Assembly: GCF_001747095.1 (NCBI RefSeq)
Contig: NZ_MDGP01000001.1
Span: 1,967,001-2,031,000 of the forward strand
DNA length: 64,000 nucleotides
From: Roseivirga sp. 4D4
GTDB taxonomy: Bacteria > Bacteroidota > Bacteroidia > Cytophagales > Cyclobacteriaceae
Direction of reading: 5' to 3'
Shown piece by piece: positions 34,878 through 41,871 of the stretch. Each line of letters starts with the position of its first letter. Positions within the stretch are counted from its first letter, which is position 1. Below the pieces are notes generated by a model, which worked only from the letters and a program-made list of their open reading frames with translations, did not search any database and was not told the DNA's origin. The translations under genes were made by a program, and so were the position numbers.

Positions 34878-35503
34878 ACCAAACCGTTCTCGATAGCAAA
34901 CTTTACAAGACCTGCCGTATTCTTCACGGCAAGCTTGCTGACGATATTTTTCCTGTGCGTGTCTACCGTATGTGTACTAATGGCCAAATCCGTGGCGATT
35001 TCATTGGTTGTGTATTCGGAAGCGATTAAGCGGATAATCTGAACTTCGCGCTTGGTTAGCTGTACTTTTTCTACCGCCTTTTCAGTCTTTTTGACATCAG
35101 CAAAAAGCGTTTCCGTGACATCTTTACCAAAGTAGCGTTCCCCATCGTTCACATCGCTGATAGCCTGTATCAATTCTTTTTTGCCGGCATTCTTTAATAC
35201 ACAGCCCTCCACATCCAGCTGTATTAGTTGCTTAGTGAATTGTGGGTTGTTATGCATGGTAAGAACCAGTATGCGGGTCTTATCTTCTCTTTTTCTGAGC
35301 TCCTTGATGACGGAAATACCGTCCATTTCAGGCATATTGATGTCGAGCAGTAGCACATCTGGAGAAACAGATTGAAGCTGATGCAAGGCTTCCTTACCAT
35401 TTTGCGCACTGCCGCAGAATTGGATGTTGTCGTCTTCCGAAAGAATGGAGGACAAACCATCAATTACCACCTGGTGATCGTCAACAATAAAGACTCTAAT
35501 CAT
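34874..35503 (-). CDS. NarL/FixJ-family response regulator
   Basis: A 209-residue response regulator. Receiver domain ~2-118 with Asp8-Asp9 pocket, phospho-acceptor Asp54 (LLLDINMPEMDG), Thr in VLTMH and Lys in VLKNA. LuxR-type DNA-binding domain ~145-205 (LTKREVQIIRLIASEYTTNEIATDLAISTHTVDTHRKNI). It overlaps the TPR kinase gene by 8 bases and is its partner. Targets unknown; autoregulation of the upstream leader at 37443-37510 is possible. Confidence 0.94.
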   Translation of the reverse strand: MIRVFIVDDHQVVIDGLSSILSEDDNIQFCGSAQNGKEALHQLQSVSPDVLLLDINMPEMDGISVIKELRKREDKTRILVLTMHNNPQFTKQLIQLDVEGCVLKNAGKKELIQAISDVNDGERYFGKDVTETLFADVKKTEKAVEKVQLTKREVQIIRLIASEYTTNEIATDLAISTHTVDTHRKNIVSKLAVKNTAGLVKFAIENGLV

Positions 35504-37205
35504 TTTCTACAGGAATATCGATGGAAATGGTGGTACCCGCACCCAGACCTGAGTCAATATGCAAAGTACCGTTGAGCTTAGACACTCTTGCTTTTAGATT
35601 GGTTAAACCAATCCCGGCATTGACATCTAGCTTTTCAGGATTAAACCCAACTCCATCATCTTCGACAATCAAGTTAACACTATCCTCATTCTCGTTCAAC
35701 TGGATATTGGTTTCTGTTGCCTCCGAATGTTTAAGGATATTGCTCATGAGCTCCTGTACAATTCTATACAGTTGTAGTTCCTGCTCACCATCTAGTGAAC
35801 CGTTGATATTGCTGGTATAAAGGTTGACTTTGAGTTTACCTGTTTCCGAAATCCTGGATTTTAAATCTTCTAGTGCCGGTATCAAACCGAATTTGGCCAA
35901 TACTCCTGACATCATGTTGTGGGAAATATTGCGCACCTCTCCTGCTGCTAGGTCAAGCAATTCTGAGGCCGTTAAGAACTTCTCTTTGGTTGGATTTGCT
36001 GGATCGATCTTCTCTTCTACTGCACTGAAGTGCAACTTAACCATAGATAGAATTCCTCCAAGCCGATCGTGTAGATCAATAGCCACGCGTTTACGTTCGG
36101 TCTCCTGCCCTTCTAAGACGCCCTGAAGGGAAGCAATCTCCTGCTGCTGAAGCAATTCATCAATCTTCTGCTTATTGATCTCATCATTCTTAGCCGCGAG
36201 TGCCTTGATATTCTTTCTCCGTTGGTCGACAACATAGAGCCAAATGGAAATCGCCACTACAATGGCAACAGCGATAATTACAGTAAATGCCTGGGACCTC
36301 CTTCTTCTTAAAATCTCATTTTCTTGTCGTTCAGTTGTCAATTCTAGTTCCGCAGTTTTGTATTGTTCTCGAATCTCAAAAAGTCGATCTTGATAATCCA
36401 TCCTATAGATGCTCTGAGAACCGGAGTAGTATCTTTTATAATAACCAATTGCTTTTTCGTATCTCCCATCAGCCTCATAGAGGTTAGCCAGATTATTCAT
36501 TACAGTCAATCCCTTGTCTAAAAAACCCAATGAATCTGCCAAACTGAGAGATCTCAGAAAGTAATACTCAGCGCTATCTGTTTGAGATATTCTATAATTG
36601 ACCAGACCTAACTCAGCAAGTTCTCTCGTTTGTCCAAAGTAATTCTCAATGTCTACGTCTATCGCATATGCTCTAATAAGATTCTTCTTAGCCTCTGAAT
36701 AGTCCTTTTTGATGCTATTCAGCAAGGAGGAATTATAAAGAAGGATAGCCACTTCTTCCTTCATGTCCAATTCCAGCATGGGCTCTCTTGATAAGTCATA
36801 GTAATAAAGTGCTGAATCTACAGCAGTCTTCTGAGTACTGTCAAGTCTATATAACTGCTGAAAACCAACACCCACACCGAACATTGAAGAGTTTTGATAT
36901 CTGGGTAGATTACTAATTTTCGATAGCCTATTTGCTTCTTTATAAGACTCAATCGCCAACTTTGGCTTTTCAGTATCGATATAAAATGCACCTAGGCCCA
37001 TGTAGGAAGCAGCTTGATAAGGAATGTTGTCCTCTTTTTGAGCTTTTAAGCCTAAGTCTAAAAAAAGAGATAAGGCCGAATCATACTTTGACTCAGCCCT
37101 ATATTTTTCTGCTCTAATTCTAATCTTTTCTAATTCCTCCACTTGTGCTCGTAAAGAGAGTGAAGTGAATAATAGAAAGGTTAAAAGTAGGTTACTAGTT
37201 CTCAT
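35496..37205 (-). CDS. TPR-containing sensor histidine kinase (HisKA_3 type)
   Basis: A 569-residue membrane kinase. Signal peptide residues 1-20 (LLLTFLLFTSLSLRA). Periplasmic TPR region ~25-265 (AASYMGLGAFYIDTEKPKLAIESY; NNLANLYEADGRYEKAIGYYK), a coiled stretch ~275-303, a membrane helix ~305-326 (AFTVIIAVAIVVAISIWLYVV), coiled coil ~335-365, HisKA_3 with His379 (AIDLHDRLGGILSMV), and HATPase ~470-566 (VEDDGVGFN, GIGLTNLKARV). The periplasmic TPRs should bind a peptide or protein ligand. Its ATG overlaps the stop of a 54-codon gene (ATGA). Confidence 0.94.
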   Translation of the reverse strand: MRTSNLLLTFLLFTSLSLRAQVEELEKIRIRAEKYRAESKYDSALSLFLDLGLKAQKEDNIPYQAASYMGLGAFYIDTEKPKLAIESYKEANRLSKISNLPRYQNSSMFGVGVGFQQLYRLDSTQKTAVDSALYYYDLSREPMLELDMKEEVAILLYNSSLLNSIKKDYSEAKKNLIRAYAIDVDIENYFGQTRELAELGLVNYRISQTDSAEYYFLRSLSLADSLGFLDKGLTVMNNLANLYEADGRYEKAIGYYKRYYSGSQSIYRMDYQDRLFEIREQYKTAELELTTERQENEILRRRRSQAFTVIIAVAIVVAISIWLYVVDQRRKNIKALAAKNDEINKQKIDELLQQQEIASLQGVLEGQETERKRVAIDLHDRLGGILSMVKLHFSAVEEKIDPANPTKEKFLTASELLDLAAGEVRNISHNMMSGVLAKFGLIPALEDLKSRISETGKLKVNLYTSNINGSLDGEQELQLYRIVQELMSNILKHSEATETNIQLNENEDSVNLIVEDDGVGFNPEKLDVNAGIGLTNLKARVSKLNGTLHIDSGLGAGTTISIDIPVEND

Positions 37206-37366
37206 ATAATTCTTCCAGGGCCATTGCCTGTACCAGGGCCTGACTCACCTCCGCCATCATCATCACTATCAGAATCTGGATCAGGGTCGGTTAAGTTAGC
37301 CAATTGGCTGGTTAAAACAGTTTTAAATTCTACATCTTCCGATGCATTCAATTGTAGTCTAAACAT
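37202..37366 (-). CDS. 54-residue acidic Gly/Asp/Pro-rich peptide coupled to the TPR kinase
   Basis: A small gene read on the minus strand from ATG at 37366 to TGA at 37202-37204. Translation gives an N-terminal part MFRLQLNASEDVEF with a hydrophobic KTVLTSQLANLTD segment, then a run of DP and DS repeats, DDDGGGE, and a Gly/Pro-rich end (GPGTGNGPGRII). The TGA overlaps the ATG of the kinase gene (ATGA), which strongly suggests that it is translated and couples kinase translation. It has no classical signal peptide, no cysteine and no known domain. Possible roles are a peptide ligand precursor for the TPR sensor, or a leader peptide; both are inference. Not a shadow of another gene, since nothing is encoded opposite. 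Confidence 0.6.
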   Translation of the reverse strand: MFRLQLNASEDVEFKTVLTSQLANLTDPDPDSDSDDDGGGESGPGTGNGPGRII

Positions 37367-37442
37367 ATCTCTAGTTGTTTAATGGTGTAAAAAAATTAAA
37401 ATGTCTCGTCAGTAAAGCTCCACCGAGTGGTGAAGAATCGTG

Positions 37443-37454
37443 TGTGTATACACA
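37443..37454. promoter_or_regulatory. 12-bp perfect palindrome upstream of the peptide-kinase operon
   Basis: TGTGTATACACA, perfectly symmetric, 77 bp before the peptide start codon. Possible operator. No exact TAnnTTTG -7 element on the minus strand was found between it and 37366. Confidence 0.4.
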
Positions 37455-37472
37455 AATTAGATTCAAATCCTC

Positions 37473-37510
37473 GATTAAAAAAATACCTACTTTTGGGTAT
37501 TTTTTTAATC
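37473..37510. terminator. Terminator-like hairpin in the kinase operon leader
   Basis: Perfect 15-bp arms (37473-37487 and 37496-37510) with GC pairs only near the loop and A7/T7 tracts in the stem. On either strand it resembles an intrinsic terminator, yet no gene on either strand ends here. If the minus-strand operon starts upstream of 37510, it would act as an attenuator. Confidence 0.5.
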
Positions 37511-37553
37511 TGAAATTTTCCAAAAACGGGCTTTCCAGTTCACAAATTCTTGA

Positions 37554-37561
37554 TACCTTTG
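37554..37561 (+). promoter_or_regulatory. -7 promoter element of the SRP RNA gene
   Basis: TACCTTTG, exact TAnnTTTG, ending 6 bases before the expected RNA 5' end. Confidence 0.6.
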
Positions 37562-37566
37562 TGCCC

Positions 37567-37663
37567 GGCAAAGGGATGCGACCAGCTCCTACTGAACTCC
37601 CCCAGGCTGGGAACAGAGCAAGGGTAAGTGGTTGAGCGGTGCGACATCCTGATGCCTTTTTTT
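37567..37663 (+). ncRNA. ffs: Signal recognition particle RNA, small bacterial (4.5S) type
   Basis: About 90 nt folding into one long hairpin: GGCA and GGGATG at the 5' end (37567-37578) pair with CATCC and TGCC at the 3' end (37645-37656). The apex is the conserved SRP helix 8: ACTCCCCCAGGCTGGGAAC then AGAGCAAGGGTAAG, carrying the CAGG...GGAA tetraloop region and the AGCA/CC asymmetric loop that binds Ffh. A T7 tract after TGCC ends transcription. The RNA targets ribosomes making membrane or secreted proteins to FtsY at the inner membrane. Ends are placed by pairing only. Confidence 0.9.
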
Positions 37664-37708
37664 ATTCCCTCCTAAATCGTATCATTACCCAACGATTTTT
37701 CTAAACTC

Positions 37709-38500
37709 ATGTCAGTTTATCTTGCAGAATTCATTGGTACGGCCATCCTGCTCTACTTCGGGAATAGTGTTAATGCCGCCACCACATTAAATCATTCATA
37801 TGCTAAAGATTCCGGTTGGATCATTACCACCATCGGTTGGGGTCTTGCTGTGACCTTTGGTATTTATGCCGTGGGCCAAATCAGCGGGGCGCATATAAAC
37901 CCAGCCGTTACCATCGGCCTTGCTGTTGCCGGTGAAGTAGAGTGGAGCATCGTCCCGGGCTATATTATCGCACAAGTGCTTGGCGCCATGTTAGGTGCTA
38001 CCCTCACCTGGCTACAATACTTGCCTCATTGGGGCAAAACAGAAGATCAGGGTGCCAAATTGGGTGTATTTTGTACTTCAGGAGCTATTGATCAGAAAGG
38101 TGCTAATCTAGTAAGTGAGATGATGGGTACTATGATTTTAGTCTTTGGTCTGATGATGATTGGTGCGAACGAGTTCACCGAAGGCCTAAACCCCTTAGTC
38201 GTGGGAGGCTTAATCGTCATGATTGGCATGGCACAAGGTGGTAGCACAGGCTATGCGATCAACCCAGCACGTGATTTTGGACCTCGACTTGCGCACTTCC
38301 TACTGCCTATCAAAGGCAAGGGCGATTCTAATTGGTCTTATAGCTGGATTCCCATAGCCGGACCTATACTAGGTGGTGGTACAGGAGCAGCACTCTATTA
38401 CCTTTCCTTTAAGGATGGTACCAACGTACTGGGTTGGATTTGTGTAGGTCTTGCGCTCATCGCCATTATCTATGCTATTATCGAAGAGTCAAAAAAATAG
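37709..38500 (+). CDS. MIP-family aquaglyceroporin (GlpF-like)
   Basis: A 263-residue inner-membrane channel with six helices and both half-helix NPA motifs: SGAHINPAVTIG (first) and YAINPARDFGPR (second). The Asp after NPAR and the insertion before it are characteristic of glycerol facilitators rather than strict water channels, so glycerol and similar polyols are the likely substrates. No glycerol kinase gene is adjacent. It follows the SRP RNA terminator by about 45 bases, so it must have its own promoter. Confidence 0.92.
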   Translation: MSVYLAEFIGTAILLYFGNSVNAATTLNHSYAKDSGWIITTIGWGLAVTFGIYAVGQISGAHINPAVTIGLAVAGEVEWSIVPGYIIAQVLGAMLGATLTWLQYLPHWGKTEDQGAKLGVFCTSGAIDQKGANLVSEMMGTMILVFGLMMIGANEFTEGLNPLVVGGLIVMIGMAQGGSTGYAINPARDFGPRLAHFLLPIKGKGDSNWSYSWIPIAGPILGGGTGAALYYLSFKDGTNVLGWICVGLALIAIIYAIIEESKK

Positions 38501-38615
38501 CCTCTCATATCGATAAACCGTTTTGGAAAAATTTCCCAAAATGGGATCGATTTATCCTTAAAAACTACACGTAAAGTTCATTTAAAGTACTGGCAAGCCT
38601 TTTGAGTCTTAATAG

Positions 38616-38792
38616 ATGACTGACATTACTATTATGACTAGCACGCATGACTCCCTGAATCACCAAGAGAAAAGGAGAAGGAGATCAAAACCCGGTAAAA
38701 AAAGACACTGGCTCGTTTGGGTTTTCTTTACACTAGCTACAGCAATCATTTTGTGTAAAGCATTTGATGCAATTAATGGAGCACTTGCCTAG
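38616..38792 (+). CDS. 58-residue single-pass membrane peptide, unknown function
   Basis: Short gene from ATG at 38616 to TAG at 38790-38792. The translation starts MTDITIMTSTHDSLN, has a strongly basic patch (EKRRRRSKPGKKRHW), then one membrane helix (LVWVFFTLATAIILCKAF) and the tail DAINGALA. Basic-in topology is clear. A second ATG at residue 7 is possible. The last codons and stop lie inside an intrinsic terminator stem, which supports a transcription unit ending exactly here. Unknown to me; possible regulatory or accessory membrane peptide. Confidence 0.55.
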   Translation: MTDITIMTSTHDSLNHQEKRRRRSKPGKKRHWLVWVFFTLATAIILCKAFDAINGALA

Positions 38793-38808
38793 CAAGTGCT
38801 CTTTATTT
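38779..38808 (+). terminator. Intrinsic terminator overlapping the membrane-peptide stop
   Basis: GAGCACTTG and CAAGTGCTC form a perfect 9-bp stem around CCTAG, followed by TTTATTTT. It lies between the plus-strand small gene and the end of the minus-strand Lrp gene. Confidence 0.85.
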
Positions 38809-39269
38809 TAACCCGGCAATACAGTCGATCGTTTAGCTTCATTCAACACAAATGAGCTGCTCACATAGCTTACTCTGGGAACCTGAGAGAGTTTCTTAGA
38901 GTAAAACTCATGATAGTCATCCAAATCCTTGACCATCACCTTGAGTAAAAAATCGTACTCTCCACTCATTAAATAGCAATCTAAAACCTCGGGCAAGTCC
39001 ATTATTCCAGCGTAGAATTCTTCCGTTTGCTCAAACTTGCTTACCTCTAACTTACCAGAGATAAATACCAGTATAGAAGGTGCTAACTTCTTCCGGTTGA
39101 CAATGGCCACATATTTATCAATTATCCCTTCACGTTCCAATCGTTTGATCCGTTCATATATAGGGGTCTTGGTGAGGTTAAGTCGAATGGCAATCTCTTT
39201 AACATTCAGTTTTGCATCCTCCTGAAGTAACCTCATTATTTTTCGATCTATAGAATCTAAAACTGCCAT
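38808..39269 (-). CDS. Lrp/AsnC-family transcriptional regulator
   Basis: A 153-residue regulator. N-terminal helix-turn-helix: LDSIDRKIMRLLQEDAKLNVKEIAIRLNLTKTPIYERIKRLEREGII (residues 3-52). C-terminal RAM/ligand domain: VLVFISGKLE, LPEVLDCYLMSGEYDFLLKVMVKDLDDYHEFY. Ligand is probably an amino acid. The adjacent genes (membrane peptide, deaminase-like lipoprotein) do not name its target; the 120-bp divergent gap to 39391 may hold one of its sites. Confidence 0.95.
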   Translation of the reverse strand: MAVLDSIDRKIMRLLQEDAKLNVKEIAIRLNLTKTPIYERIKRLEREGIIDKYVAIVNRKKLAPSILVFISGKLEVSKFEQTEEFYAGIMDLPEVLDCYLMSGEYDFLLKVMVKDLDDYHEFYSKKLSQVPRVSYVSSSFVLNEAKRSTVLPG

Positions 39270-39390
39270 GGTGTTTTTTCCTTATTTGAGCATTCATTCA
39301 CTGAAGCAAACGTACTAATTCCTATTCAATTTTTCCATTTAGGAATATCATCTAATAATTATCGATTATGTAGATTTTATTATCCATTTC

Positions 39391-40884
39391 ATGAGTTTTG
39401 TAGTGATAAACGCTTTACGGATTCAATTGAAAAGATTAATACTTCTACTACAAATGACTTTGATACTTGCCTGCACCAGTACTCCTCCAGAGACACCAAA
39501 TGATTACCAGAAAGCCACAGAAGAATACTTCAACCAGATAAAAGACCAACCGCATCTACTAAGAGAGTTCCTTTGGGCCATGCCCAAGGGTGGAGACATT
39601 CATCATCATGCACTTGGGGCAGTCTGGGCAGAGGATTATCTCAACATTGCCTCAGAAAAAAATTTCTTGATTAACCCAAAGACCTTCCGACTTTACGCCA
39701 ACCAAACAGTGGCCCTATCCAATGAGGACACCACTGCAATAGATCTCAACCAATATCTGGACGAGTCTCCTGATCACAGAGATATGATCATTGACAGCTG
39801 GTCTATGAGAAACCAAAGCAAGAACTCATTGAATGGACGAGACCACTTCTTCAATACCTTTCAAAAGTTTGAAGAGGCTATGTCTGGAAATGAGATAGCG
39901 CTACTCTCTAAGATTTGCGAAGCTGCTGCAGCGGAAAACATTCAGTACCTAGAAACTATGGTTGGCGTACCTAGTATCATGAATCAGGTGGCCGATCTCA
40001 CTGTAGACAAAGCATGGAAACCGGGCATTTCCATTAAAGATCATTTAGCAGACTGGTATGCGTACCTGGAGCAACAGAACATTGATACATGGGCCGACTA
40101 CAATGCAGAAGTCATGGATCATTGGATAGAGAACATTGATAGCAAGAGCGTGCATTTGGCTTTTCAGACTGTTGGAATGAGGGTAATTCCAGACCTGGCA
40201 GTGGTCTTTAGTCACTTGGTACTTGCCTTTAAAACAGCAGTACTCTCTGAAAATGTCGTAGGCGTCAATTTCGTGGCTCCGGAAGACGATCCCACAGCCC
40301 TTCAAAATTATTCGGCACATATGGCCATGTTTCGTTTTCTGACGTCTAAGTTCCCCCAAGTATCTCTATCACTCCACGCAGGAGAGCTTAATGAATCAGT
40401 CAAGGAGGACAATACCAAAGACCATATCTATCAGGCCATAAGTCTAGCGAATACGCAACGTATTGGTCATGGCTTCGACATCTTACATCAGGACAATTAT
40501 CTGAAGACAATGGACCTAATGAAAGCGAAAGGTGTTGCAGTCGAGATCAATCTTGAAACCAACAAAGTGATACTCGAAAGTGATAGCAGTACACATCCTT
40601 TGAAAGCCTACTTAGCCGCTGGCGTGCCTGTCTGTATTAGCTCAGATGATCCTGCCATTTTGAGAAGTGATCTGACCAATCAGTATATCATGGCTACTCA
40701 ATATGTCCCGAACCTTCGTTATGCCATGATTAAAGACCTAGTCTATAATTCCATCAATTATTCCTTTCTGGATAGCAACAGAAAAGAAGAACTTCTATCC
40801 GATCTCAAGGAAGCCTTTGAGAGATTCGAATTTCAGATCATGACAAAAAATAAAGGAGCGCTTGGACTCCAAGCACTCCTTTGA
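39391..40884 (+). CDS. Adenosine-deaminase-like metal-dependent lipoprotein
   Basis: A 497-residue amidohydrolase-superfamily protein. An N-terminal lipoprotein signal ends LILACTST (Cys28), so it should sit in the envelope, facing the periplasm or the cell surface. Metal and catalytic motifs of adenosine deaminases are present: MPKGGDIHHHALG (His71, His73), SLHAGEL (catalytic Glu), RIGHGFDI and SSDDPAI. Length exceeds cytosolic Add (~340) and matches secreted ADGF/CECR1-like forms, which deaminate extracellular adenosine. Substrate is inferred. Its last 11 codons overlap the ssb terminator. Confidence 0.88.
   Translation: MSFVVINALRIQLKRLILLLQMTLILACTSTPPETPNDYQKATEEYFNQIKDQPHLLREFLWAMPKGGDIHHHALGAVWAEDYLNIASEKNFLINPKTFRLYANQTVALSNEDTTAIDLNQYLDESPDHRDMIIDSWSMRNQSKNSLNGRDHFFNTFQKFEEAMSGNEIALLSKICEAAAAENIQYLETMVGVPSIMNQVADLTVDKAWKPGISIKDHLADWYAYLEQQNIDTWADYNAEVMDHWIENIDSKSVHLAFQTVGMRVIPDLAVVFSHLVLAFKTAVLSENVVGVNFVAPEDDPTALQNYSAHMAMFRFLTSKFPQVSLSLHAGELNESVKEDNTKDHIYQAISLANTQRIGHGFDILHQDNYLKTMDLMKAKGVAVEINLETNKVILESDSSTHPLKAYLAAGVPVCISSDDPAILRSDLTNQYIMATQYVPNLRYAMIKDLVYNSINYSFLDSNRKEELLSDLKEAFERFEFQIMTKNKGALGLQALL
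40852..40882 (-). terminator. Intrinsic terminator of ssb, inside the deaminase coding end
   Basis: Arms 40852-40865 and 40869-40882 pair at 13 of 14 positions (AAAGGAG...CTCCTTT outer part). On the minus strand the hairpin is followed by ATTTTTTGTC and lies 20 bases past the ssb stop. On the plus strand it encodes the end of the deaminase-like protein (KGALGLQALL). Confidence 0.75.
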
Positions 40885-40903
40885 ACCTAGTTCGGTATTA
40901 AAT

Positions 40904-41242
40904 CTACTTCTTAGCCCCTAGCATTAATAGCTCATTGAGATTAATCTCAGTGACATAGCGTTTATCACCTTCTTGTGTTTCATAAGAGCGGTGTGTCAGC
41001 TTACCTTCCAAAGCGACCTCCTGTCCCTTGGTCAGGTACTCAGCGGCAATCTCACCTACCTTACCCCAGGCTACGATATTATGCCACTGCGTTTCTTCAA
41101 CTTTATCGCCATTGGCGTTTCTGTAACTATCGGTAGTAGCGATTGAAAATGTGGTGAGCGACTTCCCCGATGTCAAAGTTTTTGTTTCAGGGTTTTGACC
41201 TAGTCTTCCGATTAACTGTACTCGATTTCTAAGATTTTGCAT
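40904..41242 (-). CDS. ssb: Single-stranded DNA-binding protein, short form
   Basis: A 112-residue OB-fold SSB: NRVQLIGRLGQNPETKTLTSGKSLTTFSIATTDSYRN, EETQWHNIVAWGKVGEIAAEYLTKGQEVALEGKLTHRSYE, GDKRYVTEINLNELLML. It binds ssDNA in replication and repair. It ends at GAKK and lacks the acidic C-terminal tip (DDxxPF-like) that recruits partner proteins, so it is probably a second SSB rather than the main replication form. It is divergent from the zinc-ribbon gene. Confidence 0.93.
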   Translation of the reverse strand: MQNLRNRVQLIGRLGQNPETKTLTSGKSLTTFSIATTDSYRNANGDKVEETQWHNIVAWGKVGEIAAEYLTKGQEVALEGKLTHRSYETQEGDKRYVTEINLNELLMLGAKK

Positions 41243-41348
41243 GATTATAAATTTTAACGTTTAACATTCGACTTGATGTCTGTTTCGATTTGTTCGAATT
41301 GACGATGGCAAAGTAAGAGTAGGTCAAAAGTTAAAGTCGGTTGCTAAG

Positions 41349-41389
41349 CGCTTGTAACCGATTAACATTCGTTTGTAAACGTTTGTAAT
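41349..41389. promoter_or_regulatory. Three direct repeats (CGyTTGTAAm) between ssb and the zinc-ribbon gene
   Basis: CGCTTGTAAC at 41349, CGTTTGTAAA at 41370 and CGTTTGTAAT at 41380. Spacings of 21 and 10 bases keep them on one face of the helix, as for a regulator that binds direct repeats. Confidence 0.4.
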
Positions 41390-41442
41390 TGGATATATAC
41401 CTGTTTTTCAATAGATTGTGGGATAAATAATAAATAAGGAAA

Positions 41443-41805
41443 ATGGAAGAAAGATTATGTTTGGAGTGCGGAAAACCTGTTTATGGAAGAATAGACAAGA
41501 AGTTTTGTGACGATCAGTGCCGTAATACTTTCAATAACAAGCAAAATTCCGATAGCAATAATTACGTCAGAAACGTGCATAACATCCTTCGAAGAAACAG
41601 GCGAATACTGGAGGAATTGAATCCAAAAGGAAAATCAAAAACGACCCGCAGCAAGCTGACCGAAAAAGGCTTTGACTTTAATTATCACACCAGTACTTAT
41701 ACCACAAAAGCGGGAGCCACCTACTACTTCTGTTATGAGTATGGCTACCTACCCATTGAGGGGGATTATTTTGCTCTGGTGAAGAAACAAGAGTACGTGA
41801 ATTGA
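41443..41805 (+). CDS. Zinc-ribbon protein of unknown function
   Basis: A 120-residue protein. The N-terminus LCLECGKPVYGRIDKKFCDDQCRNTF holds four cysteines in a CxxC-x12-CxxxC arrangement (Cys6, Cys9, Cys22, Cys26), a treble-clef or ribbon-like zinc site. The rest is basic (RRNRRILEELNPKGKSKTTRSKL) and then aromatic (YHTSTYTTKAGATYYFCYEYGYL). Similar short proteins occur widely in Cytophagales and Flavobacteria. DNA or RNA binding is plausible but unproven. Confidence 0.75.
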   Translation: MEERLCLECGKPVYGRIDKKFCDDQCRNTFNNKQNSDSNNYVRNVHNILRRNRRILEELNPKGKSKTTRSKLTEKGFDFNYHTSTYTTKAGATYYFCYEYGYLPIEGDYFALVKKQEYVN

Positions 41806-41871
41806 TATTTTCAGCCCCCCTTACAACCCCTTCAACTAAGTCTGTGTCAAAGAAGGAAACACAAAGACAAT

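Noticed and set aside
38512..38556. Long imperfect hairpin (GATAAA...TTTATC) after the aquaglyceroporin gene
   Set aside because: Pairing is interrupted and there is no T tract, so I do not call it a terminator.
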